Shown here in pieces: positions 52,312 to 62,050 of a stretch of 64,000 nucleotides of DNA (position 1 is the stretch's first letter; each line of letters starts with the position of its first letter). The stretch comes from Rhodonellum psychrophilum GCM71 = DSM 17998. GTDB lineage: Bacteria; Bacteroidota; Bacteroidia; Cytophagales; Cyclobacteriaceae. Both the position numbers and the translations under genes were made by a program. The notes beneath the pieces are model-generated. The model made no database searches and was not told where the DNA came from. It saw only the letters and a list, made by a program, of their open reading frames with translations. Location of the stretch: positions 124,001 to 188,000 of the forward strand of contig NZ_KB906673.1 of NCBI RefSeq assembly GCF_000381545.1. The letters are read 5' to 3'.

Positions 52312-52944
52312 CTAAAAGGCTAATACAAACGTGAAAAACAACACAATCCATATTAGGTCCATAAAATGCCAATAGGTGGTAAAAAGGTGTATTCTCATTT
52401 TCTCAAAAGGATTGGTCAATAGAATGAGATGTTGGATTTGGTCCTTTTCTTTTCTGGAATACTGGACCAACATGATCAAGGCAAAAACCATCGCCACGAG
52501 CAAGTGAAAGACATGAATGCCGCTGAGGACATATAAAAAGCTTCCCCTTGGAAGCCCTGTGAAATCTATCCCCATGGCGGTAAGTTCCTTCCACCCGATA
52601 AACTGAAGTACCGTAAAAAGAAGTCCGGATAAAAAAGTGGCCAATAGGCTGTTTTTCAATTTTGAAATTTCTTCCTCCCTGAAATGTAACATCATCTTGG
52701 AAACCGAATATCCACTGATCAGAAGGATGAATGTACTCCCGATAAAGGCTTTGGGCATCCTGAAACCGATTCCGTCCATATTACCGACTCCAGATAAAAG
52801 AAAGGCCAAGGTCATAAACGTGAAAATCAAACCGCTTCCGAACATCCCCAAATACATCAGGGTTTGATAAGGGTGCATGTTTTCTATTTTTTGGAACCAT
52901 GTTCCGCTCGATTTTTGCATATCAGGACAATTCTTTATTTTCAT
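52312..52944 (-). CDS. coxC: Heme-copper oxidase subunit III (cytochrome c oxidase III)
   Basis: 210 residues with five hydrophobic helices. Diagnostic segments: LPRGSFLYVLSGIHVFHLL and HLFTTYWHFMDLIWIVLFF (the WHFxDxxW motif of subunit III). The start at 52944 (MKIKNCPDM) or 52950 is equivalent. It stands alone with no subunit I or II nearby. Helps stabilise proton pumping in the terminal oxidase. Confidence 0.9.
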   Translation of the reverse strand: MKIKNCPDMQKSSGTWFQKIENMHPYQTLMYLGMFGSGLIFTFMTLAFLLSGVGNMDGIGFRMPKAFIGSTFILLISGYSVSKMMLHFREEEISKLKNSLLATFLSGLLFTVLQFIGWKELTAMGIDFTGLPRGSFLYVLSGIHVFHLLVAMVFALIMLVQYSRKEKDQIQHLILLTNPFEKMRIHLFTTYWHFMDLIWIVLFFTFVLAF

Positions 52945-53027
52945 AAACATTTAAATCATCCATAGGTTCAAGATATTCGATGACAATTTGATAATTGTCT
53001 TTTTAAGGCGGAAACAAATCATTTCTG

Positions 53028-53035
53028 TAACTTTG
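53028..53035 (+). promoter_or_regulatory. -7 promoter element of mfd
   Basis: TAACTTTG is an exact TAnnTTTG match. If used, transcription starts near 53041, excluding the upstream TTG at 52988 as the start codon. Confidence 0.45.
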
Positions 53036-53068
53036 CACTTCTTACCGTCAAAACCCAGTTCAAAAATT

Positions 53069-56000
53069 TTGGATAAAAAAGCATTTCAATCCCTTTATCA
53101 TCAGGATCCTTTTGTGCGTACCATGGCCCATGCACTCCAAACGGAGAAGGGAAAAAGTTTTCAAGTAAAAGGTCTTTCAGGAAGTCTTGACTTGGTTCTG
53201 TTTTCCAGCATCTTCAAAGAAATTGGTGGGTTTCATTTGATCATTGCCCATGACAAAGAAGAAGCGGCTTATCTCAACAGTGATCTTCAGGAGCTTTTGG
53301 ACACAAAAGACCTTTTGCTTTTTCCCTCAAGCTACAAGAGGCCCTATCAATTTGATGAGGTAGAGAATGCCAATGTGCTGATGCGGGCGGAGATTCTCAA
53401 CAAAATCCTTGTCAAAGGGAACAAAAATGAGATCATCGTCACGTATGCTGAGGCGCTGTATGAAAAGGTGATCAATAAAAAATCATTGAAGGACAATACT
53501 TTTACGGCCCGCGTGGGTGAAAAAGTCGATCTTGAATTTATTGCGGAATTATTGTCTACCTATGATTTTGAGAAATCTGACTTCGTTTACGAACCTGGTC
53601 AATTCTCCATAAGGGGAGGCATTCTTGATGTTTTTTCCTATGCAAATGAATATCCCTTCAGGCTTGAGCTTTTCGGAAGGGAATTGGAAAGCATCAGGAC
53701 TTTTGATCCGGAAACGCAGCTTTCCTTAGGCCCCGTCGATAAAATCAGTATTATTCCCAATATCCAAACCAGATTGCTCCAAGAGGTTAGACAGTCATTC
53801 ACTGATTTTTTGCCGGAAAAAGCGACCATTTGGTTCAAGGATTATCAATTCACCTTGGATGTATTGGATGAGTCCTATGATAAAGCCAGTCTACAATTTT
53901 CAAAAATTGTGCACGATGTCGAAAAAGACAGATTGTTGATCCAACCCAAGGACCTTTTTGACCGCTCTGAAACTTTTGTAGACAAGATCGGGAGGTTTAC
54001 AAAAGTGGAATTTGGACATAAATTTTATTTTAAGGAGTGTCAGGTTTTTCACTTTGACTCCAAACCCCAACCCTCCTTCAACAAGGATTTTGACTTGCTG
54101 GTGGCGAATTTGGTGGAAAACGAGAAAAATGGGTTGCTCAACATCATCTGTTCTGAAAATGATAAACAGATCAATCGACTCGAAAATATTTTCCATGAAT
54201 TGGATCCCACTTTAAAATTCCAATCCCTTATGATTGGCTTAAGGGAAGGATTTGTGGACCGTTCGCTCAAGATTGCTTGCTACACCGATCACCAGATATT
54301 TGAGCGTTTTCACCGGTACAAAACAAAAAACAAATCCACCAAATCAAAAGCGCTTACCCTCAATGAACTCAAAATGCTCCATCCAGGAGACTATGTGGTG
54401 CATGTAGAATATGGTGTGGGGAGGTTTGCAGGTTTGGAGAAAATCGAAGTCAACGGAAAATTACAAGAAGCAGTAAGGTTGATTTTCAGGGATGATGATC
54501 TTCTTTTTGTCAATATCCATTCTCTTCATAAGATATCGAAATATTCCGGTCAGGAAGGAACGGCACCTGCCATGTCCAAATTGGGCTCTCCAGATTGGGA
54601 AAACAAAAAGAAAAGGGTCAAAAGCAAGGTCAAGGACATTGCAAAGGAATTGATTGCCCTTTATTCCAAAAGAAGAACTGCACCAGGATTCAGTTTTGCC
54701 CAAGACTCTGTGTTGCAGATCGAATTGGAAAGCTCCTTTATTTACGAAGACACACCGGATCAGGCCTCCGCTACCGTGGATGTAAAAGCCGATATGGAAA
54801 AACCTTATCCGATGGACCGCTTGGTCTGCGGTGATGTGGGTTTTGGAAAAACAGAGGTCGCTATCCGAGCAGCTTTCAAGGCACTCAATGACCGAAAGCA
54901 AGTTGCTATCCTGGTTCCCACGACCATTTTGGCCATGCAGCATTACCATACTTTCAAAGATCGATTGGCAGCTTTTCCTGTAAGAGTAGATTACATAAAC
55001 CGTTTCCGCACCGCAAAGGAGATCAAGGAAATCATCAAACAGGTGGCATCCGGAGAAATCGATATTCTGGTGGGGACGCACAGGATTGTCAACAAGGACA
55101 TCAAATTCCGGGATTTGGGACTGCTCGTGATTGACGAGGAACAAAAATTCGGCGTCAAGGTAAAAGACCAACTCAAGGAATTGAAATTGAATGTAGATGT
55201 GCTGACACTTACCGCCACACCTATACCAAGGACCTTGCACTTCTCCTTGATGGGGGCCAGGGATCTTTCGGTGATTGCCACCCCACCGCCCAACCGCCAG
55301 CCCGTCACGACAGAGATTCATTCTTTCGAGGAGGAAATCATCAGAGATGCCATCGCCTTTGAGCTGAGAAGAGGCGGTCAGGTGTTTTTTGTCCATAATC
55401 GTGTAGGTGAAATTGACTCCATTGCCAACCTAATCATGCGATTGGTACCGGATGCAAGGGTAGCCGGAGCACATGGACAAATGGATGGCAAGAAGTTGGA
55501 GAAAATCATGGTAAGTTTTATTGAGGGAGAATACGATGTTTTGGTTTCCACCAATATCATTGAATCAGGGTTGGACATCCCCAATGCCAATACGATCATC
55601 ATCAATAGGGCACACATGTTCGGCTTGAGTGACCTCCACCAAATGCGGGGACGTGTGGGAAGAAGTAACAAAAAGGCTTTTTGTTACTTACTCACCACAC
55701 CTACTTCAGGACTTACCTCCGAGGCAAGGAAAAGACTTCAGACCCTGGAGGAGTTTTCGGACCTCGGTGATGGAATAAAAGTGGCGATGCGGGACCTGGA
55801 TATTCGAGGAGCTGGGAATTTGCTGGGTGCGGAACAGAGTGGCTTTGTTACGGATCTGGGTTTTGAAATGTATCACAAAATCCTGGATGAGGCGGTTCAG
55901 GAATTGAAAGAAAATGAATTTGCTGCCCTTTTTGAAGATGATTTGAAGGAAAAAGTGGAGGTGTTGGTGCAGGATTGTGTCATCGAGACGGATATGGAGC

Positions 56001-56425
56001 TTCTCATACCGGAAAGTTATGTGAGCAATATTTCTGAGCGACTCAATCTGTATTCCAAATTGGACAATATTAAACAAGAGGAAGATCTAGCCGCCTACAT
56101 TGTTTCTATTCTAGATCGTTTTGGTCCGATTCCAGAGGTTGTTCACGACCTCTTTGAAACGGTAAGGATAAGATGGATAGCTCAGGGCTTGGGTTTTGAA
56201 AAATTGGTTTTGAAAAATGAGGTGATGAAATGTTATTTTCTTCCAGCCCACAAGGAAAAGTATTATAAGTCAGAAATATTTGGAAGAATATTGGCTTTCA
56301 TCCCCAAGCATCCAAAATTCTGTAAAATAAAGGAGCATAAAAATCGTTTGATTCTCACCATTACGGGTGTGAAAAGCATCAAAAAAGCCAAACAGTGGCT
56401 TTTGGAGATAAATAATCATAAATAA
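53069..56425 (+). CDS. mfd: Mfd, transcription-repair coupling factor
   Basis: Removes RNA polymerase stalled at DNA lesions and recruits UvrA. The longest frame begins at TTG 52988, but a -7 element at 53028 makes TTG 53069 (LDKKAFQSLY) more likely; ATG 53122 is a late alternative. About 1118 residues, as expected. UvrB-like N-terminal domain with LLFPSSYKRPYQF; RNA polymerase interaction domain near HPGDYVVHVEYGVGRFAGLEKI; RecG-type motor with MDRLVCGDVGFGKTEVAIRAAF (Walker A), VIDEEQKFGV (Walker B) and TLTATPIPRTL; TRG motif and C-terminal regulatory domain complete. Confidence 0.95.
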   Translation: MDKKAFQSLYHQDPFVRTMAHALQTEKGKSFQVKGLSGSLDLVLFSSIFKEIGGFHLIIAHDKEEAAYLNSDLQELLDTKDLLLFPSSYKRPYQFDEVENANVLMRAEILNKILVKGNKNEIIVTYAEALYEKVINKKSLKDNTFTARVGEKVDLEFIAELLSTYDFEKSDFVYEPGQFSIRGGILDVFSYANEYPFRLELFGRELESIRTFDPETQLSLGPVDKISIIPNIQTRLLQEVRQSFTDFLPEKATIWFKDYQFTLDVLDESYDKASLQFSKIVHDVEKDRLLIQPKDLFDRSETFVDKIGRFTKVEFGHKFYFKECQVFHFDSKPQPSFNKDFDLLVANLVENEKNGLLNIICSENDKQINRLENIFHELDPTLKFQSLMIGLREGFVDRSLKIACYTDHQIFERFHRYKTKNKSTKSKALTLNELKMLHPGDYVVHVEYGVGRFAGLEKIEVNGKLQEAVRLIFRDDDLLFVNIHSLHKISKYSGQEGTAPAMSKLGSPDWENKKKRVKSKVKDIAKELIALYSKRRTAPGFSFAQDSVLQIELESSFIYEDTPDQASATVDVKADMEKPYPMDRLVCGDVGFGKTEVAIRAAFKALNDRKQVAILVPTTILAMQHYHTFKDRLAAFPVRVDYINRFRTAKEIKEIIKQVASGEIDILVGTHRIVNKDIKFRDLGLLVIDEEQKFGVKVKDQLKELKLNVDVLTLTATPIPRTLHFSLMGARDLSVIATPPPNRQPVTTEIHSFEEEIIRDAIAFELRRGGQVFFVHNRVGEIDSIANLIMRLVPDARVAGAHGQMDGKKLEKIMVSFIEGEYDVLVSTNIIESGLDIPNANTIIINRAHMFGLSDLHQMRGRVGRSNKKAFCYLLTTPTSGLTSEARKRLQTLEEFSDLGDGIKVAMRDLDIRGAGNLLGAEQSGFVTDLGFEMYHKILDEAVQELKENEFAALFEDDLKEKVEVLVQDCVIETDMELLIPESYVSNISERLNLYSKLDNIKQEEDLAAYIVSILDRFGPIPEVVHDLFETVRIRWIAQGLGFEKLVLKNEVMKCYFLPAHKEKYYKSEIFGRILAFIPKHPKFCKIKEHKNRLILTITGVKSIKKAKQWLLEINNHK

Positions 56426-56601
56426 GAATAAAATTAAATGGCTCGAAAATTGCTTTTGGGTCAGCTATATTTGTATTCCTTCGCCGGAAATGGGTAAATC
56501 CATTCCAAGAAAGGAATTTTGAAGAAAAAATAATATTGTGATAAAATATTATTGATTCTATATTAGCGTTGTAATTTGTGCACAAAAAATACTTTTCTCA
56601 A

Positions 56602-57825
56602 ATGGCTTTTGCAAAAAACAAACTAAGTATGATAGCCGTGTCGGCCCTGATCGTAATGGGTGGTATCCTATCTTCTTGTAACAAAACACCGGGATACGGC
56701 AGAAGAACTGCTGCAAAACCTGGAAAAGCAAGTGCATCTACAGGTGCGGAATTCAGCTTCGATCCCAATGACAGTTCTAAGTTTCAGGTAACCAAACTTG
56801 CGCAGCAGGTGGTGGGCCCAAGACTGAAATATATCCAAGGTGGGAGGACCGTAGTAGGTTCTCAAGAACAGGACGTAATGGCATTTAGGGATAACGTGGA
56901 AAGAACGGTAACCATCGCGTCTTTTTATATGGATGAGACGGAAGTCACCAATAATGATTACAAGGAATTTCTGTTCTACATCAAAAAAAGTGTGAGCGCT
57001 GATTCGGTCCTTAAGCTTGAGCCGAAGGACAAGGTCTGGGCGGGAGCGATGTCATACAATGACTTGTATGACACCTATTATTTCAGATTCCCGGGGTTCA
57101 ATTTTTACCCGGTTGCTGGGGTATCGTGGAGTCAGGCTGTCGCCTACTCCAAATGGAGAACCGATATTGTTGGTAATATTCTTCGTGAAAAGGAAGGACT
57201 TGACAGTACCTTGTCAAAAAGACAATTAATTGAAAGAGGAGTTGCCCTTGCGGAATATAGACTTCCCAATGAAGCAGAATGGGAATATGCTGCAAAAGCC
57301 ATGATCGGAACGCAGTACATGGATGAAAACCAAGAAAATGGAAGAATTTACCCTTGGGACGGAAGAGGAGTTAGAAATCCATATGACGTAAAAAGAAAAG
57401 GGAAACAAGGCGACTTCTTGGCCAACTTCAAGAGAGGGCGTGGGGATTATGCGGGTATCGCTGGTGGAGAATCCAATGATGGAGAAATCCTACCAACCAA
57501 CGTATATGACATGCCTCCGAATGATTTTGGACTTTATCACATGGCTGGAAATATGAATGAGTGGGTACAAGATGTTTACAGACCACTCTCATTTCAGGAT
57601 TTTGACGATTTGAATCCGTTAAGAAAAGATGGGATTTACGATGAACAAGAAAATTACACGACCATGTTGATCGATGATAATTTCAGAGTTTACAAAGGTG
57701 GATCTTGGAGAGATGTGGCCTACTGGCTTGCACCAGGAACTAGGCGATTTATGCACCAGGATTCAGCAACAAACAGCATTGGCTTCCGTTGCGCCATGAT
57801 TTCCATCGGGGCAAAAGGGAAATAA
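56602..57825 (+). CDS. gldJ: GldJ-type gliding motility lipoprotein (formylglycine-generating-enzyme fold)
   Basis: 407 residues. The start at ATG 56602 (MAFAKNKLSMIAVSALIVMGG) gives lipobox residues LSSC; the frame extends to a GTG at 56578. The FGE-sulfatase-modifying-factor fold begins VGPRLKYIQGGRTVVGS and includes SFYMDETEVTNNDYKEFL, PVAGVSWSQAVAYSKWR, YRLPNEAEWEYAA and YHMAGNMNEWVQDVYRP. The PPNDFGLYHMAGN segment and the DVYRP insertion agree with GldJ of gliding Bacteroidota better than GldK. No gldLMN genes follow, also favouring GldJ. The FGE catalytic cysteine pair appears absent, so the role is structural. Whether the organism glides is inference. Confidence 0.85.
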   Translation: MAFAKNKLSMIAVSALIVMGGILSSCNKTPGYGRRTAAKPGKASASTGAEFSFDPNDSSKFQVTKLAQQVVGPRLKYIQGGRTVVGSQEQDVMAFRDNVERTVTIASFYMDETEVTNNDYKEFLFYIKKSVSADSVLKLEPKDKVWAGAMSYNDLYDTYYFRFPGFNFYPVAGVSWSQAVAYSKWRTDIVGNILREKEGLDSTLSKRQLIERGVALAEYRLPNEAEWEYAAKAMIGTQYMDENQENGRIYPWDGRGVRNPYDVKRKGKQGDFLANFKRGRGDYAGIAGGESNDGEILPTNVYDMPPNDFGLYHMAGNMNEWVQDVYRPLSFQDFDDLNPLRKDGIYDEQENYTTMLIDDNFRVYKGGSWRDVAYWLAPGTRRFMHQDSATNSIGFRCAMISIGAKGK

Positions 57826-57845
57826 CAAACAATAAAAAACACAAA

Positions 57846-57873
57846 AAAAGGAGCCATCAGGCTCCTTTTTTTG
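57846..57873. terminator. Terminator after gldJ
   Basis: AAAAAGGAGCC pairs with GGCTCCTTTTT around ATCA, with T-rich and A-rich flanks; usable from either side. Confidence 0.85.
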
Positions 57874-57982
57874 TTTAAATCCATCGACATCCAGCCGTTT
57901 ATAACGGATGTCTACCATAGACCGAAATATCAAGATTATCCATTAAGAAATCTTTAAATTTAGGGACATCAAAATTTTGATT

Positions 57983-60415
57983 ATGAAAAATACTTTAAGA
58001 AGGTTACCAAAGCTGTGGTGTTTCGTTATAGTTTTTTGGTTAGGGAATACCGGCTCAATACAAGCACAAAGTGATGGAAATTACAAAACACCTCCCAAGG
58101 CGATTGCAGATCTTGTAAATGCCCCTGTCACTCCCTCCGTTAGTTTTAGCCGAATGGGTGATTTTATGCTGATTCTCGAAAGATCAGGAAATCCATCCAT
58201 TGAAGAGCTTTCCCAGCCAGAGTTAAGGATAGCGGGAGTAAGGATTAACCCAGCGACCAACAGTCCAAGCAGAGGCATTACCTATGAAAGCATTAAAATC
58301 AAGAAGCTAAAGGAAGCATCCGAAAAAGAAATATCCGGTTTACCCCAAAACCCGAAAATGAGTGGTTTTTCCCTTTCCAAAGATGAAAAACACATGGTAT
58401 TCACCAATGCTTCCAATACAGGGATAAGCCTCTGGCTGGTGGATCTGACAACTTTTCAAGCGAAAAAACTCACGGATGAAATAGTCAATCTAGCCAATGG
58501 TGGCGCGGTAGTTTGGACTCCAGACAACCGCATTTTACTCAAAGCCATTCATCCCAAAAGGGGGCAAATGCCAAAAACACCTTTAGCGCCATCTGGACCC
58601 AATATGCAGGAGACTGCAGGAAATGCAGCGCCTTCCAGAACCTATCAAGATTTGTTGAGCAATCCACATGATGAGGCACTTTTTGAATACTTCATGAATT
58701 CGCAACTCATCTCGCTTGGGTTGGATGGTAGCCAAAATGCTGTCGGGCCCTCGGGAATGATCAAATCCATGGATCTTTCCCCTGACGGAAAGTACATCAT
58801 GGTGGATGTGATCAAGAGACCTTTTTCATATCTCGTTCCTGCTTCCCGTTTCCCTTATGATGTTGAAATTTGGGATATGGGAGGAAAAAAGACCAAGACG
58901 CTTGCCCAAATTCCTTTGGATGAAAACAGGCCATCAGGGTTTGATGCCACAGTTACCGGGCCAAGATCCATCAACTGGAGGGCAGACAAGCCAGCCATGC
59001 TGTATTGGGTAGAGGCGCAAGATGGAGGAGATCCAAAAGTTGCGATGGAGGAAAGAGAGATCGTTTTTACACTTGACGCCCCTTTTACGAACGAAAAAAG
59101 CAAGCTTGTCAGCATCGCATATCGTTTTTCTGGAATCAATTGGTCCGACGACAATTTTGCACTGTTGAACGAACGTTGGTTTTCGACCAGACAGGAAAAA
59201 ATCTCTATGATCAACCCTTCAAAACCTGGAGAAAATAAAAAAGAAATTTTCTCACATTCCTCCGACGATATTTATAACGATCCAGGAAATCCTGTTTTCA
59301 CACTAAATCAATATGGTAAAAACGTTCTTTTGAGAAATGGAGATGAGGTTTTTATGACGAGTGAAGGTGGGTCTTCTGAAGGAAGCATGCCATTCTTGTC
59401 TTCTTATAATGTTAAAACGAAAGCACAGAAAATCCTTTGGAGAAGTCAGGCTCCTTATTATGAAAGGGTCGTAAAAGTCCTCAATGAGAATGCGACTGAG
59501 TTCATTACCATCAAGGAAAGTACAGATATTCAACCCAATTATTGGATTGTAAATACCCGGAAAAGAATTGCCCCAATGCAAATTACGGAATTTTCTCATC
59601 CTTATGCTTCCATAAAGGGAATCAGCAAGGAATTGGTGAGGTACAAAAGAAAGGATGGTTTGGATCTTTCTGCAGTTGTCTATACCCCGTCGGGTTATGA
59701 TGCTGCCAAGGATGGTAGATTGCCAGTATTGATGTGGGCTTATCCAAGGGAATACAAATCAGCGGAAATCGCCTCCCAGGTAAGGGGGTCAAAGTATCAG
59801 TTCACGAGATTGAACTGGGGCTCCCCGATTTATTGGGTGACGCAAGGGTATGCCATCATGGATCAAACCGAAATGCCCATTGTGGGTGAAGGAGCAGACG
59901 AACCAAACGATACCTTTGTGGATCAGCTGGTCGGCAATGCAGAGGCCGCCATCGATTATATCGTCAATAGTGGTGTGGGAGACAGAGACAAAATTGCAGT
60001 TGGCGGGCATTCTTACGGGGCTTTTATGACTGCAAACCTACTTTCCCACAGCCAGCTTTTTGCAGCGGGAATAGCGAGGAGCGGTGCCTACAACAGGACG
60101 CTGACACCATTTGGTTTCCAGTATGAACAAAGAACCTATTGGGAGGCTCCGGATGTCTACAATACGATGTCTCCGTTCATGAATGCGCACAAGGTAAAAA
60201 CCCCGATTCTATTGGTCCATGGAGAGGCTGACAATAATTCAGGGACTTTTCCAATCCAGAGCGAAAGGTATTACAATGCACTCAAAGGACATGGAGCAAC
60301 CACCCGATTGGTTTTTCTTCCCCATGAAAGTCACGGCTATTCAGCCAAAGAATCCATACTTCATACACTTTATGAGCAGCATGAGTGGTTGGAAAAATGG
60401 GTTAAGAATAAATAA
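57983..60415 (+). CDS. Secreted S9-family prolyl oligopeptidase-like peptidase
   Basis: Serine peptidase of 810 residues. The start at ATG 57983 (MKNTLRRLPKLWCFVIVFWLG) gives a signal peptide ending near QAQ; a TTG at 57977 is less likely. The N-terminal beta-propeller region (about 40-560) is followed by an alpha/beta hydrolase domain with the nucleophile in GGHSYGAFMT, the Asp in LLVHGEADNNSG and His in LPHESHGY. The propeller-type N-terminus and GEADNNSGT resemble glutamyl/dipeptidyl peptidases of the S9 group seen in chloroplast CGEP and Bacteroidota. It probably digests peptides in the periplasm. It stands alone between two terminators. Confidence 0.93.
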   Translation: MKNTLRRLPKLWCFVIVFWLGNTGSIQAQSDGNYKTPPKAIADLVNAPVTPSVSFSRMGDFMLILERSGNPSIEELSQPELRIAGVRINPATNSPSRGITYESIKIKKLKEASEKEISGLPQNPKMSGFSLSKDEKHMVFTNASNTGISLWLVDLTTFQAKKLTDEIVNLANGGAVVWTPDNRILLKAIHPKRGQMPKTPLAPSGPNMQETAGNAAPSRTYQDLLSNPHDEALFEYFMNSQLISLGLDGSQNAVGPSGMIKSMDLSPDGKYIMVDVIKRPFSYLVPASRFPYDVEIWDMGGKKTKTLAQIPLDENRPSGFDATVTGPRSINWRADKPAMLYWVEAQDGGDPKVAMEEREIVFTLDAPFTNEKSKLVSIAYRFSGINWSDDNFALLNERWFSTRQEKISMINPSKPGENKKEIFSHSSDDIYNDPGNPVFTLNQYGKNVLLRNGDEVFMTSEGGSSEGSMPFLSSYNVKTKAQKILWRSQAPYYERVVKVLNENATEFITIKESTDIQPNYWIVNTRKRIAPMQITEFSHPYASIKGISKELVRYKRKDGLDLSAVVYTPSGYDAAKDGRLPVLMWAYPREYKSAEIASQVRGSKYQFTRLNWGSPIYWVTQGYAIMDQTEMPIVGEGADEPNDTFVDQLVGNAEAAIDYIVNSGVGDRDKIAVGGHSYGAFMTANLLSHSQLFAAGIARSGAYNRTLTPFGFQYEQRTYWEAPDVYNTMSPFMNAHKVKTPILLVHGEADNNSGTFPIQSERYYNALKGHGATTRLVFLPHESHGYSAKESILHTLYEQHEWLEKWVKNK

Positions 60416-60430
60416 AAAATCACAAACAAT

Positions 60431-60468
60431 GAATAAAAAAAGCCTCCTTAGGGAGGCTTTTTTTATTC
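60431..60468. terminator. Bidirectional terminator between the S9 peptidase and hflX
   Basis: GAATAAAAAAAGCCTCC and GGAGGCTTTTTTTATTC are exact reverse complements (17 bp) around TTAG, a textbook symmetric terminator for the two convergent genes. Confidence 0.9.
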
Positions 60469-60545
60469 ATTTCAGGTTCTTGTGAAAACCAAAGTGGATT
60501 GATCCTTGAAGTTTCCAAATTTCCCCAGGGAATCAATATTCTGCA

Positions 60546-61811
60546 CTATTCCATATCCTTGAATTGTGACATGTCGATCACCTCATCCTCCAAATAATGC
60601 GGATACATTTTCATATGTTGTTTCTTGACTTCTTTGATGAGAACTTCCCTGAACAGCTCCACGTTGGTGCCGTCATGGGCGGCCATAAATACAGGTTCAA
60701 TTCCTGTTTTTTTAGCATATGCTTCTGAGAGTTTTTCCAAATCAAGGAAATTTGCCTCCTCAAATTCAAAATCACTCATGTTTTGCCTTTCCACTTCGGT
60801 AGGCATTTTTTTGACCAAGTCTACTTTATTGAAAACCAAAATCATGGGCTTTTCCCCAGCGCCGATTTCATCGAGTGTTTGGTTGACCACCGTAATGTGA
60901 TCCTCAAAATTTGGGTGCGAAATATCCACCACATGGACCAATAGCTCAGCTTCCCGAATCTCATCCAAGGTAGATTTAAACGATTCGATCAAGTGCGTAG
61001 GGAGTTTCCGAATAAATCCAACCGTATCGGACAATAGAAAAGGAATGTTGTTCAGCACAACTTTTCGGACAGTGGAATCCACTGTAGCAAACAATTTGTT
61101 TTCTGCTAAGATATTGGATTTTGTAATCAGGTTCATGAGCGTGCTTTTTCCTACGTTGGTATATCCCACCAAAGTCACCCTGACAACCCCTTTTCTGCCT
61201 TTTCTTTGTGTGGCACCCTGCTTTTCTATTTCTTCTAGTTTTGCCTTTAAAAGGGTGATTTTACTTCGGATATCCCTTTTGTCTGTCTCAATTTCTTTTT
61301 CTCCGGCTCCACCCCTTGTGCCCGTGCCACCCCTTTGGCGTTCCAAGTGTGTCCACATATTGGTCAGTCTTGGAAGCAGATATTGGAACCGGGCAAGTTC
61401 AACCTGGGTTTTGGCTTGTGCGGATTGGGCCCTATTTAAAAAAATATCCAAGATCAGCAAGGAGCGGTCATAGACCTTTACTTTGAGCTCATTTTCAAGG
61501 TTACGCATTTGGGAAGGCGACAAATCGTCATCGAAGACCACCATGTTTACCTCAAAATGCGTCACATAATTTTTGATCTCTTCCAATTTACCCGAGCCTA
61601 CAAAAGTTTTGACATCCGGCCTTTCCATCCTTTGGGTAAAGGTATAGACTGATTTTGCTCCCAGTGTCTCGGTTAAAAAAGCCAATTCTTCCAAGTATTC
61701 CTTGGCCTTTTGGTCGGATTGCCCTTGTCGAAGTAGCGCTACCAGTACCGCAGTCTCCGGTTGAGGAGCGGTATCATGTAATTTTTGTAATTTTTTTGAA
61801 TATTTGGTCAT
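60546..61811 (-). CDS. hflX: HflX, ribosome-associated GTPase
   Basis: GTPase that splits stalled ribosomes under stress. It has 421 residues. N-terminal HflX domain with VGSGKLEEIKNYV and VVFDDDLSPSQMRNLE, then the linker LLPRLTNMWTHLERQRGGTGTRGGAGEKEIE and the G domain: G1 GYTNVGKSTLMN, G3 DTVGFIRKLPTHLIESFKSTLDE, G4 FNKVDLV. Complete. A TAAATTTG -7 element lies upstream. The gene is divergent from the polysaccharide genes. Confidence 0.96.
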   Translation of the reverse strand: MTKYSKKLQKLHDTAPQPETAVLVALLRQGQSDQKAKEYLEELAFLTETLGAKSVYTFTQRMERPDVKTFVGSGKLEEIKNYVTHFEVNMVVFDDDLSPSQMRNLENELKVKVYDRSLLILDIFLNRAQSAQAKTQVELARFQYLLPRLTNMWTHLERQRGGTGTRGGAGEKEIETDKRDIRSKITLLKAKLEEIEKQGATQRKGRKGVVRVTLVGYTNVGKSTLMNLITKSNILAENKLFATVDSTVRKVVLNNIPFLLSDTVGFIRKLPTHLIESFKSTLDEIREAELLVHVVDISHPNFEDHITVVNQTLDEIGAGEKPMILVFNKVDLVKKMPTEVERQNMSDFEFEEANFLDLEKLSEAYAKKTGIEPVFMAAHDGTNVELFREVLIKEVKKQHMKMYPHYLEDEVIDMSQFKDME

Positions 61812-61874
61812 GAATGGACTTGCTTTTTTTTAAAAGGCTATGGAATTGTAATAAGTTCCAAAAGGAATCTTCTA

Positions 61875-61882
61875 CAAATTTA
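61875..61882 (-). promoter_or_regulatory. -7 promoter element of hflX
   Basis: Minus-strand TAAATTTG is an exact TAnnTTTG match, 64 bp before the hflX start. Confidence 0.45.
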
Positions 61883-61904
61883 CCAACCTGGGCCGAAATC
61901 ATGC

Positions 61905-61912
61905 TATATTTG
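61905..61912 (+). promoter_or_regulatory. -7 promoter element of the rfbC operon
   Basis: TATATTTG is an exact TAnnTTTG match; the leader before the rfbC ATG would be about 130 nt. Confidence 0.4.
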
Positions 61913-62050
61913 AGGTACTTATCCAAGGAATGATAAAAAATCTTTCCAAAAAGCATATTTCAAGTGAAATATGGTGGTAAATAGTATTTGGCTTTCCTGG
62001 GAAAAAAAACTTATTTATCATCTTCTATAACCCAAATTGAAAATAAATTC

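Noticed and set aside
54461-55396. 311-codon minus-strand frame inside mfd
   Set aside because: Antisense to the conserved motor domain of Mfd; no family features, caused by codon bias of the real gene.
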